Shown here: positions 12,235 to 21,160 of the stretch, one piece after another
Numbering within the stretch: position 1 is the stretch's first letter
Layout: each line of letters opens with the position of its first letter
NCBI GenBank assembly: GCA_027482185.1
Contig: JAIXWF010000013.1
Span: 496,001-560,000, forward strand
Direction of reading: 5' to 3'
Source: Opitutaceae bacterium
GTDB lineage: Bacteria > Verrucomicrobiota > Verrucomicrobiia > Opitutales > Opitutaceae
DNA: 64,000 nt
Program-made: the position numbers and the translations under genes
The notes under the pieces: model-generated
Seen by the model: the letters and a program-made list of their open reading frames with translations, nothing else
What the model was told of the DNA's origin: nothing
Database searches by the model: none

Positions 12235-13070
12235 CGGCCGATCCCGTCCCGGCGGCGCAGCCCGACGACGATTTTTCCCTCCGGGCCTGCGCTTGGCCGC
12301 GACGGCCGAAAACGCAGGGGCCGGTGCGGATGATTGCCCCGGAGGAAGTCCCGGGCTGGATCGTGCACGAGGACGCGCGGGTGCTGGTGGTGAACAAGCC
12401 GGGCGACGTCGTTTGCCATCCTTCGAAGGCCGGACCGTGGTCGAGCTTGGTCGGGGCGCTGCGCGAGTACACGCAGTTGCCGACGGTGCATTTGGTTTTC
12501 CGGCTCGACCGGGAAACGAGCGGCGTGGTCGTGCTCGCAAAGGATGCGAAGATGGCGAGCCGCCTGCAGGTCGCGATGATGGAACGGAAAGTCGGGAAAA
12601 CGTACCGCGCGATCCTGACGGGCGAATTGCCGGGACCGGTGACCGTGAACCAACCGCTGGGCGACGACGTGCACAGTCCGGTGTTTGTGAAATCGGCGGT
12701 GGTTGGTCCCGAGGAAAAGGGGCAGCCGGCCGTGACGCACTTTGCGCCGGAAGCAACGGGCGGCGGCTTCACGCTGGCAAAGGTCGTGACCGAGACCGGA
12801 CGCAAGCACCAGATCCGCGCGCACGCGCAATGGCTCGGGTATCCGTTGGTCGGCGACAAGATCTACGGGCCCGACGCGCGGCTGTACCTCGATTTCATCG
12901 ACGGCGGTTGGACCGAGGCGCTGGCGGCGAAGCTGCTGCTGCCGCGGCAGGCGCTGCATTGCGCGGAGATCGATCTGCGGCCGGCGGGATTGGAGTTTGT
13001 TTTTGCGGCGCCGTTGCCGGCGGATCTGCGGGCGTTTTGCGCGGAACGGGGAATCCGCGGGGCGGAATAG
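12231..13070 (+). CDS. RluA-family pseudouridine synthase
   Basis: 279 residues from the GTG at 12231 that overlaps the SDR stop. The catalytic motif is FRLDRETSGVVVLAKD, with Asp93 as the nucleophile that attacks the target uridine. LVVNKPGDVVCHPS, KTYRAILTGEL and TGRKHQIRAHAQWLGYPLVGDKIYG are standard RluA-family segments. There is no N-terminal S4 RNA-binding domain, so it resembles RluA/TruC rather than RluC/RluD. The target position (23S rRNA or tRNA) cannot be assigned. The gene is followed by a T/G-rich repeat and gltX on the same strand. Confidence 0.92.
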   Translation: MTADPVPAAQPDDDFSLRACAWPRRPKTQGPVRMIAPEEVPGWIVHEDARVLVVNKPGDVVCHPSKAGPWSSLVGALREYTQLPTVHLVFRLDRETSGVVVLAKDAKMASRLQVAMMERKVGKTYRAILTGELPGPVTVNQPLGDDVHSPVFVKSAVVGPEEKGQPAVTHFAPEATGGGFTLAKVVTETGRKHQIRAHAQWLGYPLVGDKIYGPDARLYLDFIDGGWTEALAAKLLLPRQALHCAEIDLRPAGLEFVFAAPLPADLRAFCAERGIRGAE

Positions 13071-13141
13071 AGTTCTGAGTTTTGGGTTTTGGGCTCTGGG
13101 TTTTGCGTTTTGAGTTTGGAGTTTGGGGTTTGGAGTTGGGG
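13071..13141 (+). repeat. Short-word intergenic repeat, TTTTGGG/TTTGGAG type
   Basis: Immediately after the RluA-family stop there are about 70 bases made of variants of TTTTGGG, TTTTGAG and TTTGGAG in tandem with a period of 7-8. No reading frame is preserved and there is no hairpin within the block. The complementary word (CCCAAAA) appears in the 16893-17428 cluster. Confidence 0.85.
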
Positions 13142-13195
13142 CGGATGCAACGCGCCTTTGACAGCGGGGCGCGAATGCGCGGAACTTTCCCTTCC

Positions 13196-14581
13196 ATGTC
13201 CCAAGTCCGCGTCCGTTTTGCACCCAGCCCGACCGGGTTCTTCCACATCGGCAGCGCGCGCACCGCGCTGTTCAATTGGCTCTACGCCCGCCACACGGGC
13301 GGCACGTTCATTCTGCGCATCGAGGACACGGACAAGGAGCGCAACAGCGAGGCCTTCCTCAATCTGATCTACGACAGCATGGCGTGGCTCGGGCTCAACT
13401 GGGACGAAGGTCCGAAGGTGGGCGGCGCGTACGGCCCGTACCGCCAGAGCGAACGCGGCCATATCTACAAAGAGTACGTCGGCAAACTCATGGCCGCGGG
13501 CCGGGCCTACGAGAAAGACGGCGCGATCTGGTTCAAGCTGCTCGGCGAGCGGCACGAGGTGTTCGACGAGCACCGCAAGAAGACGGTCACGAAAGTGAAA
13601 CTGCCGCCCGTCGTGATCGAGGACCAGATCCGCGGCCGCGTGGAGCGGATCGAGGACGAGGATTTCGTGATCGTGCGTTCGGACGGGAATCCCGTTTTCC
13701 ACCTCGTCAACGTCGTCGACGACATCGCGATGAACGTCACGCACATCATCCGCGGCGAGGACCACCTCTCGAACACGAGCAAACACGTGCATCTGTACGA
13801 GGGCTTCGGCGTGAAGCCGCCGGCCTTCGCGCACATCCCGCTTATTCTGAAACAGAACGGCCCGGGCAAGATGTCGAAACGCGACCAAGGCGCGTTGATC
13901 GAGGAGTATCAGCGGCGCGGCTACCTGCCCGAGGCGCTGGTCAACTTCCTCTGCCTGCTCGGCTGGAATCCCGGCGACGATCGCGAGAAGATGCCGATCG
14001 CGGAGATCATCAAACTCTTCGACTTGCCGGGCGTGAACCAGAGCAACGCACGGTTCGACGACAAGAAGCTCGCGCACATGAACATGGCCTACCTGCTCGA
14101 GCAGCCGGCGGACCGGTTCGTGACGTTGGCGCGGGAGTATTTCGCGCGGCAGACGGAAAACGCCGCGGCGCAGGCCGCGCTCGCGGCCGATCCGGCGTAC
14201 TTCCGCGAGGTCATGCTGCTGAGCCAGCCGAAGATCAAGGGCGTCGAGGAATTGCCGGCGTACACGGCGTATTTCTTTTCCGAAACCTACGCGATCGACG
14301 CGAAGGTGAAAGAAAAGGTCATGGCCAAGGGCGACCCGAAGGCGCGGCTGCAGGAACTGGCGGCCGCATTGGCGGCACCGGAGGCGAATTGGACAACCGA
14401 CGCCGCGATCGAGGAAACGATGAAGGGCCTCGCGACGGCGAAGGGCCTCGGCTTCGGCGACTACCAGGCGGTGACGCGGCTCGCGTTGTCCGGCACCAAT
14501 GTCGGCCCGAGCATCACGACGATGATCCGCGTGCTGGGCCGCGAGCGGGTGCAGGCGCGCATCGCGCGGTTTTTGGCGTGA
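13196..14581 (+). CDS. gltX: Glutamyl-tRNA synthetase
   Basis: 461 residues. The ATG at 13196 ([20 protein letters not shown]) is chosen over upstream starts because the family begins at this strand. It charges tRNA-Glu in the cytoplasm. Class I signatures are HIGS at 17-20 and [10 protein letters not shown] at 225. [28 protein letters not shown] and [15 protein letters not shown] match bacterial GluRS. Length is normal. A TTGACA at 13158-13163 could be a -35 box, but no good -10 follows before the start. A convergent gene ends 180 bp downstream, beyond a GTTGAAA repeat. Confidence 0.96.
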   Translation: MSQVRVRFAPSPTGFFHIGSARTALFNWLYARHTGGTFILRIEDTDKERNSEAFLNLIYDSMAWLGLNWDEGPKVGGAYGPYRQSERGHIYKEYVGKLMAAGRAYEKDGAIWFKLLGERHEVFDEHRKKTVTKVKLPPVVIEDQIRGRVERIEDEDFVIVRSDGNPVFHLVNVVDDIAMNVTHIIRGEDHLSNTSKHVHLYEGFGVKPPAFAHIPLILKQNGPGKMSKRDQGALIEEYQRRGYLPEALVNFLCLLGWNPGDDREKMPIAEIIKLFDLPGVNQSNARFDDKKLAHMNMAYLLEQPADRFVTLAREYFARQTENAAAQAALAADPAYFREVMLLSQPKIKGVEELPAYTAYFFSETYAIDAKVKEKVMAKGDPKARLQELAAALAAPEANWTTDAAIEETMKGLATAKGLGFGDYQAVTRLALSGTNVGPSITTMIRVLGRERVQARIARFLA

Positions 14582-14615
14582 GCGCAGGCCGCTCGGCGCG
14601 GCGCGCGCTCACGCG

Positions 14616-14731
14616 GTTGAAAAGGTAAAGTTGAAAGTTGAAAGGTGAAAGTTGAAAGACCGGGCGGCAGTTCTTGGTTCGGCCGCCGTGGGGCCGGCTT
14701 TCAACTTGGAACTTTCAACTTGGATCTGCAC
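14616..14731. repeat. Inverted array of GTTGAAA words between convergent genes
   Basis: The left arm (14616-14658) contains repeated GTTGAAA/GGTGAAA heptamers; the right arm (14698-14731) contains their reverse complement TTTCAAC twice. The two arms could form a long imperfect hairpin between gltX and the convergent dehydrogenase. No T run is present at the end. Confidence 0.8.
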
Positions 14732-14763
14732 GCGGTGCGTCCCCGCGCCGCGTGCCGAAGCGT

Positions 14764-15804
14764 TCAATAGCCGCTCGCTTTGTCGACGACGTGGCGCAGC
14801 GGTTCGCCGCGGCCGAAGCGGACGAGGTTGTCCTTGTAGATCTCGAAGTAGCGCGCGCCTTCGCCGTCGGAGCGGCCGGCGATGTGCGGCGTAATGATCA
14901 CGCGGCCCGTTTTCCAAAGCGGATGGCCCTTGGGCAACGGCTCGGTCTCGGTGACGTCGAGCCCGGCGGCGGCGACCTTGCCGCTTTCCAACGCGGCGAC
15001 GAGGGCGGCGTTGTCGTAGATCTTGCCGCGGGAGACGGCGATGAAGTGGACGCCCTGCTTCATTTTCGCGAATTGCGCGGCGCCGATCATCTTGTCGGTG
15101 GCGGGCGTGTGCGGGGCAGAAATGAAGACGACGTCGGCTTCCGGCAACACGGAGTCGAGGCGGTCGGGCCAGACGGTGCGGTCGAGGAAGGGCGTGTACG
15201 GCATGTCCTTGGGATCGACGCCGATGACGGTCATGCCGAAGGCCTTCGCGCGGATCGCGATCTGGGTGCCGATGCCGCCGACGCCGACGACGACGGCGGT
15301 TTTGCCGTGGAGCTCAAGCGGGGGGCCGTAGTTGGCAAGGGAGCGCCACGTCTCGGAGTCGCGGTCCTTGACGGCGACGTCGAGACGGCGCGTCAACGCG
15401 AGCAGCAGCGCGAGGGCGTGGTCGGCGATCTCGGGGCCCTGCACGATCTTCATGTTCGTGACGGTGACGGGGCTGCCCTTGAGTTCGGGAATCGAGGCGA
15501 GGACGGTCTCGACGCCGGCGGAATTGATCTGGAACCACTGCAGTTTTTTCGCGGCGAGAAATTGCTCGCGGGTCAGGCTGCCGACGACGCCCTCGGCGTC
15601 GGCGAGTTCGCGGGCGAGTTCCTCGCGTGCGGGGAAGACGAGGTTGACGTTGGGGGCGGCGGCGCGAAGTTCGCGGATTTCGTTTTCACCGAGGCGGCCC
15701 TTGGAGGTGAACACTACTTTCTTGGCGGGCAGCGTGGCCTGGGCGAAGACCAGGGCCGGCAGGACGAGACCGGCGAGCAGGAATGAACGGAGGAGAGACT
15801 TCAT
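14764..15804 (-). CDS. D-2-hydroxyacid dehydrogenase family protein with a signal peptide
   Basis: 346 residues from the ATG at 15804. The N terminus MKSLLRSFLLAGLVLPALVF-AQA is a clear Sec signal peptide. The rest is a D-isomer 2-hydroxyacid dehydrogenase: INSAGVETVL, TVTNMKIVQGPEIADHALALLLALTR, the NAD site VVGVGGIGTQIAIRAKAFG (near residue 173), ISAPHTPATDKMIG, AVSRGKIYD with the catalytic Arg, LDVTETEPLP with the Glu, and TPHIAG with the His. All three catalytic positions are present. Export of an NAD-dependent enzyme is unusual because the periplasm lacks free NAD. It may keep its cofactor bound or do something else. The neighbouring aldolase is exported too. Confidence 0.88.
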   Translation of the reverse strand: MKSLLRSFLLAGLVLPALVFAQATLPAKKVVFTSKGRLGENEIRELRAAAPNVNLVFPAREELARELADAEGVVGSLTREQFLAAKKLQWFQINSAGVETVLASIPELKGSPVTVTNMKIVQGPEIADHALALLLALTRRLDVAVKDRDSETWRSLANYGPPLELHGKTAVVVGVGGIGTQIAIRAKAFGMTVIGVDPKDMPYTPFLDRTVWPDRLDSVLPEADVVFISAPHTPATDKMIGAAQFAKMKQGVHFIAVSRGKIYDNAALVAALESGKVAAAGLDVTETEPLPKGHPLWKTGRVIITPHIAGRSDGEGARYFEIYKDNLVRFGRGEPLRHVVDKASGY

Positions 15805-15930
15805 GGTAGGAGAGTGAAGCGGTGGAGGACGAAGAGGCGGAGGAAGGTGAACCACTGATGGGCACTGATGGTCACTGAATGGAGGTGGAATTCAGGCCGG
15901 CGGTGTTGCGGTGACGGGCTCGGAGCGGGG

Positions 15931-16803
15931 TCAATACAGGGGGCGGTTCTTGGTGTCGGGGGCGGCTTTGCCGGCGGCTTCGAGGAAGGGGCGGGCGCCG
16001 GCGGCGAGGAAGCCGAGTTCGCTCGAGGCTTGGAAAAACGTGAAGCCGTCGGCGATGTGCTGCTTGATGTCGCCGGCGCCGGCGGTGCGGCCGACGGGGA
16101 GGCCGCGTTTCTTCGCGGCGGCGGCGACCTTGGCGATGGCGGCTTTGACTTCGTCGGTCTGGCGGCCGCGGGCGCCGTAGGAGTAGGAGAGGTCGTTGGG
16201 GCCGATGAAGACGACGTCGATGCCCTTCGTGTCGAGGATGGCGTCGATGTTTTCCACCGCGCGTTTCTCCTCGATGATGATGATGACGAGGGCGTTTTGG
16301 TCGGCGAAATCGGCGTAGCCCTGCGGGGCGGGCCAGCGGAGCGAGGCGAGGCCGGGGCCGGCGCCGCGGCGGCCGAGGGGCGGGTACTTGCAGGCGGCGA
16401 CGGCCTGCTGCGCGAGTTCGGGCGTGGACGTGAACGGAAAGACGACACCGAGGGCTCCGGTGTCGAGGGCGCGTTTGGCGGTCCAGATCTCGTTCACCGG
16501 CACGCGCACGATCGGCACGAGGCCGCTGCCTTGGGTGGCGAGGACCATGGTGCGTACCGTTTCGAGCGTGAGCGGCGAGTGCTCCATCTCGATCCAGACG
16601 AAATCGAAACCGGCGCGGCCGGCCTGGAGGACGACGTCGGCACTCGGGATCGTGACCGTCATGCCGACAAGGGGCTTGCCGGCTTGGAGCGCGGTCTTGA
16701 GCGGATTGACCCACGGGCCGGGGGCGGCGGGGGCGGGGGCTTGGGCAAACGCCATCGTCGTGGCGGCAAACGCGAACAAAGCAGCGGCGAGGTGACGCGA
16801 CAT
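15931..16803 (-). CDS. HpcH/HpaI aldolase family protein with a signal peptide
   Basis: 290 residues from the ATG at 16803 (MSRHLAAALFAFAATTMAFAQ), a Sec signal peptide followed by a Pro/Ala linker. The barrel shows the class II pyruvate aldolase elements: VGMTVTIPSADVVLQAGRAGFDFVWIEMEHSPLT, PIVRVP (active-site Arg), a metal-binding Glu in IIIEEKRAVENIDAI, and the Asp in IGPNDLSYS. These enzymes cleave 4-hydroxy-2-oxo acids to pyruvate and an aldehyde and are normally cytoplasmic. It lies 126 bp upstream of the exported 2-hydroxyacid dehydrogenase on the same strand, and the two could act on related oxo/hydroxy acids (inference). Confidence 0.88.
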   Translation of the reverse strand: MSRHLAAALFAFAATTMAFAQAPAPAAPGPWVNPLKTALQAGKPLVGMTVTIPSADVVLQAGRAGFDFVWIEMEHSPLTLETVRTMVLATQGSGLVPIVRVPVNEIWTAKRALDTGALGVVFPFTSTPELAQQAVAACKYPPLGRRGAGPGLASLRWPAPQGYADFADQNALVIIIIEEKRAVENIDAILDTKGIDVVFIGPNDLSYSYGARGRQTDEVKAAIAKVAAAAKKRGLPVGRTAGAGDIKQHIADGFTFFQASSELGFLAAGARPFLEAAGKAAPDTKNRPLY

Positions 16804-16892
16804 GGAGGGGCGGGGTGGCCGCACAGTGCGCCCGGCGGGCGGCGCGGCGCGAGGCGAAACTGGGCGTGCGGCGGCGACGGGCTTGGCCGAGC

Positions 16893-17428
16893 GTGAGGAC
16901 AGGACGGACAGGACGGCGGGGACCGGATTAACCGGAGGGTAGGCGGGGCGGCGGAGTGGGACCGGAGCACTCCTTCAATGCGCGCACCTCAACCCAGAAC
17001 CCAAAACGCAAAACCCAAAACCATTCCGCCCAACTCCGAACTCCGAACTTCAACCCTCTGCGCCCGCCGGCAGCTCGATCCTGAGGACAGGACGGACAGG
17101 ACGGCGGAGACCGGATTGACAGGAGGGAAGGCGGGGGCGCGGGAGCGCCGGGACGGACGGCGCGGCTGCCGCGTATCTCGACTCAAAACCCAAAGCCCAA
17201 AACTCAAAACCGAGTTTCCAAACTCCAAACTTCAACCTACTGCGCCCGACGGCAGCTCGATCTTGAGGACAGGACGGACAGGACGAAGGAGACCGGATTG
17301 ACAGGAGGGTAGGCGGGATGGGGGAGTGGGACCGGAGCACTCCTTCAATGCGCGCACCTCAACCCAAATCTCAAAACCCAGAACCATTTCGCCCAACTCC
17401 GAACTCCAAACCCCGAACTCCGAACTAC
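16893..17428. repeat. Three tandem ~185-bp composite units of short words
   Basis: The word GAGGACAGGACGGACAGGAC starts at 16895, 17083 and 17265, spaced 188 and 182 bases. After each comes an ACCGGATT..GGAGGG segment. Units 1 and 3 share a near-identical block (GAGTGGGACCGGAGCACTCC, then TTCAATGCGCGCACCTCAAC) that is replaced in unit 2. Between units lie runs of CCCAAAA, ACTCCGAACT and ACTTCAAC words. No gene is seen in the 630 bases between the aldolase and thrH. Confidence 0.85.
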
Positions 17429-17436
17429 AATATATA

Positions 17437-18039
17437 TCATATGCGCGCGGTGATCAGGCGCAGGAGGGTCGCGTAGTCGTTGACGGCGGGGAATTGCGGG
17501 AACTGCTGTACGACGTTGGCCGGGGCGTGGAAGAGGAAGCCGTGGTCGGCCTGGCCGAGCATCGAGGTGTCGTTGAACGAATCGCCGGCGGCGACGACGT
17601 TGAAGTTGAGGCTCTGCAGGGCGGCGACGGCGTGTTTCTTCTGGTCGGGGAGGCGGAGTTGGTAGCCGGCGATCCGGTCGTTTTCGACGACGAGGCGGTG
17701 GCAGAACAGCGTCGGCCAGCCCATTTGCCGCATGAACGGCTGGGCGAATTGCTCGAAGGTGTCGGAGAGGATGATGACCTGGGTCCGGCGGCGGAGCTCG
17801 GTCAGGAAATCGAGGGCGCCGGGGAGCAGCGGCAGCGCGGCGATCACTTCCTGGATTTTCGGCAGCGTGATGCCGTGGCGGTCCATGATGCCGATGCGGT
17901 ACTGCATCAGCTTGTCGTAGTCGGGCTCGTCGCGCGTGGTGCGGCGCAGTTCCGGGATCCCCGTGGTTTCGGCGACGGCGATCCAGATTTCCGGCGTGAG
18001 CACGCCTTCCATGTCCAACGTGACGATGCTTTGCTTCAC
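17437..18039 (-). CDS. thrH: ThrH-type phosphoserine phosphatase / homoserine phosphotransferase
   Basis: 200 residues from a GTG at 18039, chosen because the family starts right at the strand carrying the nucleophile (VKQSIVTLDMEGVLTPEIW); a TTG at 18078 would add 13 residues. It is a HAD-superfamily protein close to Pseudomonas ThrH: LDMEGVLTPEIWIAVAETTG (Asp9 nucleophile), TRDEPDYDKLM, VIILSDTFEQFAQPFMRQ, and AAGDSFNDTSML (metal-binding Asp). FLFHAPANVVQQFPQFPAV is diagnostic for ThrH. The enzyme dephosphorylates phosphoserine and can transfer phosphate to homoserine. No serine biosynthesis genes are adjacent. Confidence 0.92.
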   Translation of the reverse strand: MKQSIVTLDMEGVLTPEIWIAVAETTGIPELRRTTRDEPDYDKLMQYRIGIMDRHGITLPKIQEVIAALPLLPGALDFLTELRRRTQVIILSDTFEQFAQPFMRQMGWPTLFCHRLVVENDRIAGYQLRLPDQKKHAVAALQSLNFNVVAAGDSFNDTSMLGQADHGFLFHAPANVVQQFPQFPAVNDYATLLRLITARI

Positions 18040-18102
18040 AGGGCGCGGATTGAACCAGAGCTTTTCCGCCGGAAGCAAGCGGTGGATGCGGGCGGGAGCA
18101 TG

Positions 18103-18187
18103 GCCGCAAAGCAGCGCAAAAGGCGCAAAACCCTGGCAGGCGAAAGCAGGGACCGAACCTTTTGCGATTCTTGCGCTTCCTTGCGGC
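18103..18187. repeat. Inverted repeat of GCGCAAAAGGC words
   Basis: GGCCGCAAAGCAGCGCAAA on the left is mirrored by CTTGCGCTTCCTTGCGGCC on the right (ending at 18187), about 85 bases in all and able to fold back. It precedes the start of thrH on the minus strand. Confidence 0.75.
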
Positions 18188-18189
18188 CA

Positions 18190-18325
<136 letters not shown>

Positions 18326-18345
18326 TCCGGGCTCGGCCCGCCGGA

Positions 18346-19017
18346 TTAGTCGAACTGCGCGCGGAAGCGGGCGAACTCGGCCTTCAGTTCGGCCAACTCG
18401 GCGCGCAGGGCGGCGGTCTCGGTTTCGAGCTGGGCGAGGCGGTCGGCGGCGGCGGGGGCCGACGTGGCAGCGACGGCGGCGAGCGGGGCCGATGACGCGG
18501 CGGTCTCGACGGGGCCGCCGAACAGGTGCGTGTAGCGCGCTTCCTTGGTGCCGGGGGCGCGGGGCAGTTTCGCGACAAGGGGTTGCGGTTGCCGTTCGGC
18601 CAAGGCGGCGAGCGCGGCCTCGGTTTCCGGCAGGGTATCGAAACGGAAGATACGCTCGGTGCGGGTGCGGAGTTCGCCGAGGGTTTGCGGGCCGCGCAGG
18701 AACAGGACGCAGAGCAGGGCAACCTCGCCGGGCGTGAGCAGGAGGGCGTCGGTCAGCGTGTGTTTGTATTTCGCGACGCGGCTCTCGGCCCCGGCGAACA
18801 GCGTCGCGAGCCGGTGCTCGCGCAGGACGCCGATGGCGCGGAGGACGGCGGTCTCGTCGAGGTCCATGACCGGCTCGCGGGCGGTGAGCTGGTTGCAGGC
18901 GTTGACGAGGGCGTTGAGCGTGAGCGGATAGTAGTCCGGCGTCGTCAGCTGTTTCTCGACGAGCGCGCCGAGCACGCGCACGGCGACGGGATCGAGCGGC
19001 GGGATCGGATCGTCCAT
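18346..19017 (-). CDS. YceH family (UPF0502/DUF480) protein
   Basis: 223 residues from the ATG at 19017 (MDDPIPPLDPVAVRVLGALVEK). The first 160 residues form the paired winged-helix fold of the YceH family: EKQLTTPDYYPLTLNALVNACNQ, then TLTDALLLTPGEVALLCVLFLRGPQTLGELRTR, then KLPRAPGTKEARYTHLFGG. The last 45 residues (LAQLETETAALRAELAELKAEFARFRAQF) are a coiled coil, so it probably oligomerises. The molecular role of the family is not established. The gene begins 46 bp after glnS on the same strand, so the two are likely co-transcribed. Confidence 0.93.
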   Translation of the reverse strand: MDDPIPPLDPVAVRVLGALVEKQLTTPDYYPLTLNALVNACNQLTAREPVMDLDETAVLRAIGVLREHRLATLFAGAESRVAKYKHTLTDALLLTPGEVALLCVLFLRGPQTLGELRTRTERIFRFDTLPETEAALAALAERQPQPLVAKLPRAPGTKEARYTHLFGGPVETAASSAPLAAVAATSAPAAADRLAQLETETAALRAELAELKAEFARFRAQFD

Positions 19018-19063
19018 GGCGCCGGGAAGGAACGCGGGGCGGAGGGCAACGCGGGGAACGCGT

Positions 19064-20860
19064 TTACGCCTTCGCCCAGGTGTCCTTGAGGGTGATCGTG
19101 CGGTTGAAGACGGGCTTCGCGGCCGAGTGGTCCTTCGCGTCGGGCGTGAAGTAGCCGAGGCGCTCGAACTGGAAACTCTCGCCGACCTGCGCGGAGGCGA
19201 GGGAGGCCTCGAGTTTCGCGGTGACGGTTTCGAGCGACTTCGGGTTCACGACTTTGAGGAAATCCTCCTCGGCGGCCGGTTCGGGCACGGTGAAGAGGCG
19301 GTCGTAGAGGCGGACCTCGGCGTCGACGCACTGCGTGGCGCTGACCCAGTGGATGGTGCCCTTGACCTTGCGGTCGGCGTTGGGCTGGCCGGTGCGCGTC
19401 GTGAGGTCGGCGGTGCAGCGGATCTCGACGAGGGCGCCGGCGGCGTCCTTCACGAGTTCCTCGCACTTGATGATGCAGGCGTACTTCAGGCGCACCTCGC
19501 CGCCCGGCTTGAGGCGGAAATACTTCGGCGGCGGGACCTCGGCGAAATCGTCGGCCTCGATGTAGACCTCGCGGGTGAGGGCGAGCGGGCGCGTCGTCGG
19601 GTTTTCGTCCTGCGGATTGTTCGTGGCCGTGCAGGCGACGGTCTCGCCGGGGGCGAGGTTGGTCAGCACGAGCTTGATCGGCTTGAGGACGGCGAGGCGG
19701 CGCTGGGCGGCGCCGTTGAGGTGGTTGCGGACGCAGTTTTCGAAGACGGCGGCCTCGGTGAGGGAGTCGAACTTGGTGACGCCGACGCCGGTGACGAAAT
19801 CGCGGAGAGCGGGCGCGGGGATGCCGCGGCGGCGCAGACCGGAGATCGTGGGCATGCGGGGATCGTCCCAACCGGCGACGACCTTGCCGTTCACGAGGGC
19901 GAGGAGCTTGCGCTTGGAAACGAGGGTGTAGGCGAGATTGAGTTTCGCGAACTCGTACTGGTGCGGGAGCGGGCGCGGCAGATCGAGGCTGCCGAGGATC
20001 CAATCGTAGAGCGGGCGGTGCACCTCGAACTCGAGGGTGCAGACGCTGTGGGTGATGCCCTCGAGGTAATCGCTGAGGCAGTGGGCGAAGTCGTAGAGCG
20101 GATAGATGCACCACTTGTCGCCGGCGTGGTGGTGCGGGACGTGGCGGATGCGGTAGAGCAGGGGATCGCGCAGCCAGATGTTGGGCGAAGCCATGTCGAT
20201 CTTGGCGCGGAGGCTGCGGGCGCCGTTGGGAAATTCGCCCGCGCGCATGCGCGCGAAGAGATCGAGATTCTCGGCGACGGAACGGTCGCGGAACGGGGAA
20301 TTGCGGCCGGGTTTGTCCGGCGAACCGCGGTAGGCGTCGGTGTCCTCCGGGCTCAGGTCGCACACGTAGGCGAGGCCGCGTTTGATCAGTTCCACGGCAT
20401 AGCCGTAGAGGGCCTCGAAGTAGTCGCTGGCGAAGAACGGTTCGGCGGCGTCGGACGGCGCAACGGACGCGAGGTAGAAGTCGTTTTTGCCGGCGACGGT
20501 CTGGGCGGCGGGATGGGCGCCCTTGGGCTTGTAGCCGAGGCAATGGTCGGCCCAGCCGGCGACGAGCCAGCGGACATCGGCGGCGATGGCCTCGACGTAC
20601 TCGACGTCTTCCTTGACCGGATTGGTGTCGTCGAAACGCAGGTGACAGCGGCCCTGGTTCTCGCGGGCGAGGCCGAAGTTGAGGCAGATCGATTTCGCGT
20701 GGCCGATGTGCAGATAGCCGTTGGGCTCGGGCGGGAAGCGCGTGACGATCTGCGGGTAGCGCTGCGCGGCGACGTCCTGCGCGACGAGGTCGCGGATGAA
20801 GTCGGTGGGCGCGGGCGTGGGCGCGGGTGCGTCGGAGCGGGCGGGATTCTCTGCGGACAT
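19064..20860 (-). CDS. glnS: Glutaminyl-tRNA synthetase
   Basis: 598 residues from the ATG at 20860 (MSAENPARSDAP); the frame runs further upstream but the GlnRS body begins at TDFIRDLVAQD. Class I signatures are PPEPNGYLHIGHAKSICLNFG (HIGH about 51-54) and VSKRKLLALV in place of KMSKS. RFDDTNPVKEDVEYVEAI, ARMRAGEF and YDFAHCLSDYLEGITHS are typical of GlnRS. The C-terminal anticodon-binding beta barrels end in VFNRTITLKDTWAKA. Having both gltX and glnS implies direct glutaminylation of tRNA-Gln. Its 5' end faces tRNA-Arg(CCG). Confidence 0.97.
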   Translation of the reverse strand: MSAENPARSDAPAPTPAPTDFIRDLVAQDVAAQRYPQIVTRFPPEPNGYLHIGHAKSICLNFGLARENQGRCHLRFDDTNPVKEDVEYVEAIAADVRWLVAGWADHCLGYKPKGAHPAAQTVAGKNDFYLASVAPSDAAEPFFASDYFEALYGYAVELIKRGLAYVCDLSPEDTDAYRGSPDKPGRNSPFRDRSVAENLDLFARMRAGEFPNGARSLRAKIDMASPNIWLRDPLLYRIRHVPHHHAGDKWCIYPLYDFAHCLSDYLEGITHSVCTLEFEVHRPLYDWILGSLDLPRPLPHQYEFAKLNLAYTLVSKRKLLALVNGKVVAGWDDPRMPTISGLRRRGIPAPALRDFVTGVGVTKFDSLTEAAVFENCVRNHLNGAAQRRLAVLKPIKLVLTNLAPGETVACTATNNPQDENPTTRPLALTREVYIEADDFAEVPPPKYFRLKPGGEVRLKYACIIKCEELVKDAAGALVEIRCTADLTTRTGQPNADRKVKGTIHWVSATQCVDAEVRLYDRLFTVPEPAAEEDFLKVVNPKSLETVTAKLEASLASAQVGESFQFERLGYFTPDAKDHSAAKPVFNRTITLKDTWAKA

Positions 20861-20922
20861 AGGCGGCGACGTTGGAAAGCGGCGCGGCGCGACGCAACGA
20901 TTCACTTCGCCGGTGCGCGGGC

Positions 20923-20952
20923 TTGACGCCCCGGTCCGGGGCACCCTTCATC
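20923..20952 (+). promoter_or_regulatory. Possible sigma-70 promoter of tRNA-Arg(CCG)
   Basis: TTGACG at 20923-20928, an 18-base spacer and TTCATC at 20947-20952 lie 18 bases ahead of the tRNA. The -35 is good, the -10 is poor, and the distance fits a short 5' leader. Confidence 0.4.
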
Positions 20953-20970
20953 CCCGCTCTGCTGGATCAC

Positions 20971-21045
20971 GCGGGCGTAGCACAATGGATAGTGTAGCGG
21001 TCTCCGAAGCCGTCGATCCGGGTTCGACTCCCGGCGCTCGCACCA
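20971..21045 (+). tRNA. tRNA-Arg (anticodon CCG), CCA encoded
   Basis: Complete cloverleaf of 75 bases. The acceptor stem is GCGGGCG/CGCTCGC with one G-U pair, followed by discriminator A and encoded CCA. The anticodon stem-loop is GCGGT CTCCGAA GCCGT with anticodon CCG reading CGG codons, and the T arm contains GGTTCGACTCC. With the ACG tRNA at 2330-2406 it covers all four CGN codons. Confidence 0.97.
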
Positions 21046-21051
21046 GCCTCC

Positions 21052-21070
21052 GCCCCGCTTAGCGGGGCTT
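21052..21070 (+). terminator. Probable tRNA terminator hairpin
   Basis: GCCCCGC-TTA-GCGGGGC begins seven bases after the tRNA end, but only a short TT follows instead of a real T run. Confidence 0.45.
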
Positions 21071-21160
21071 CGACTCGGTGAACCGGCGGGTGATATTCGG
21101 GCAACCGCGGCTGGCCGGAGCGGCCGGCGTTGGGTCGGCGACCCGACCCGGGTCCTGGGT

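Noticed and set aside
16893-17428. Possible insertion sequence or integron remnant
   Set aside because: No transposase or integrase frame, no target-site duplication, and the units consist of short words shared with other spacers.
20796-21062. Short plus-strand frame across tRNA-Arg(CCG)
   Set aside because: It overlaps a clear tRNA and the start of glnS; the protein reading has no support.
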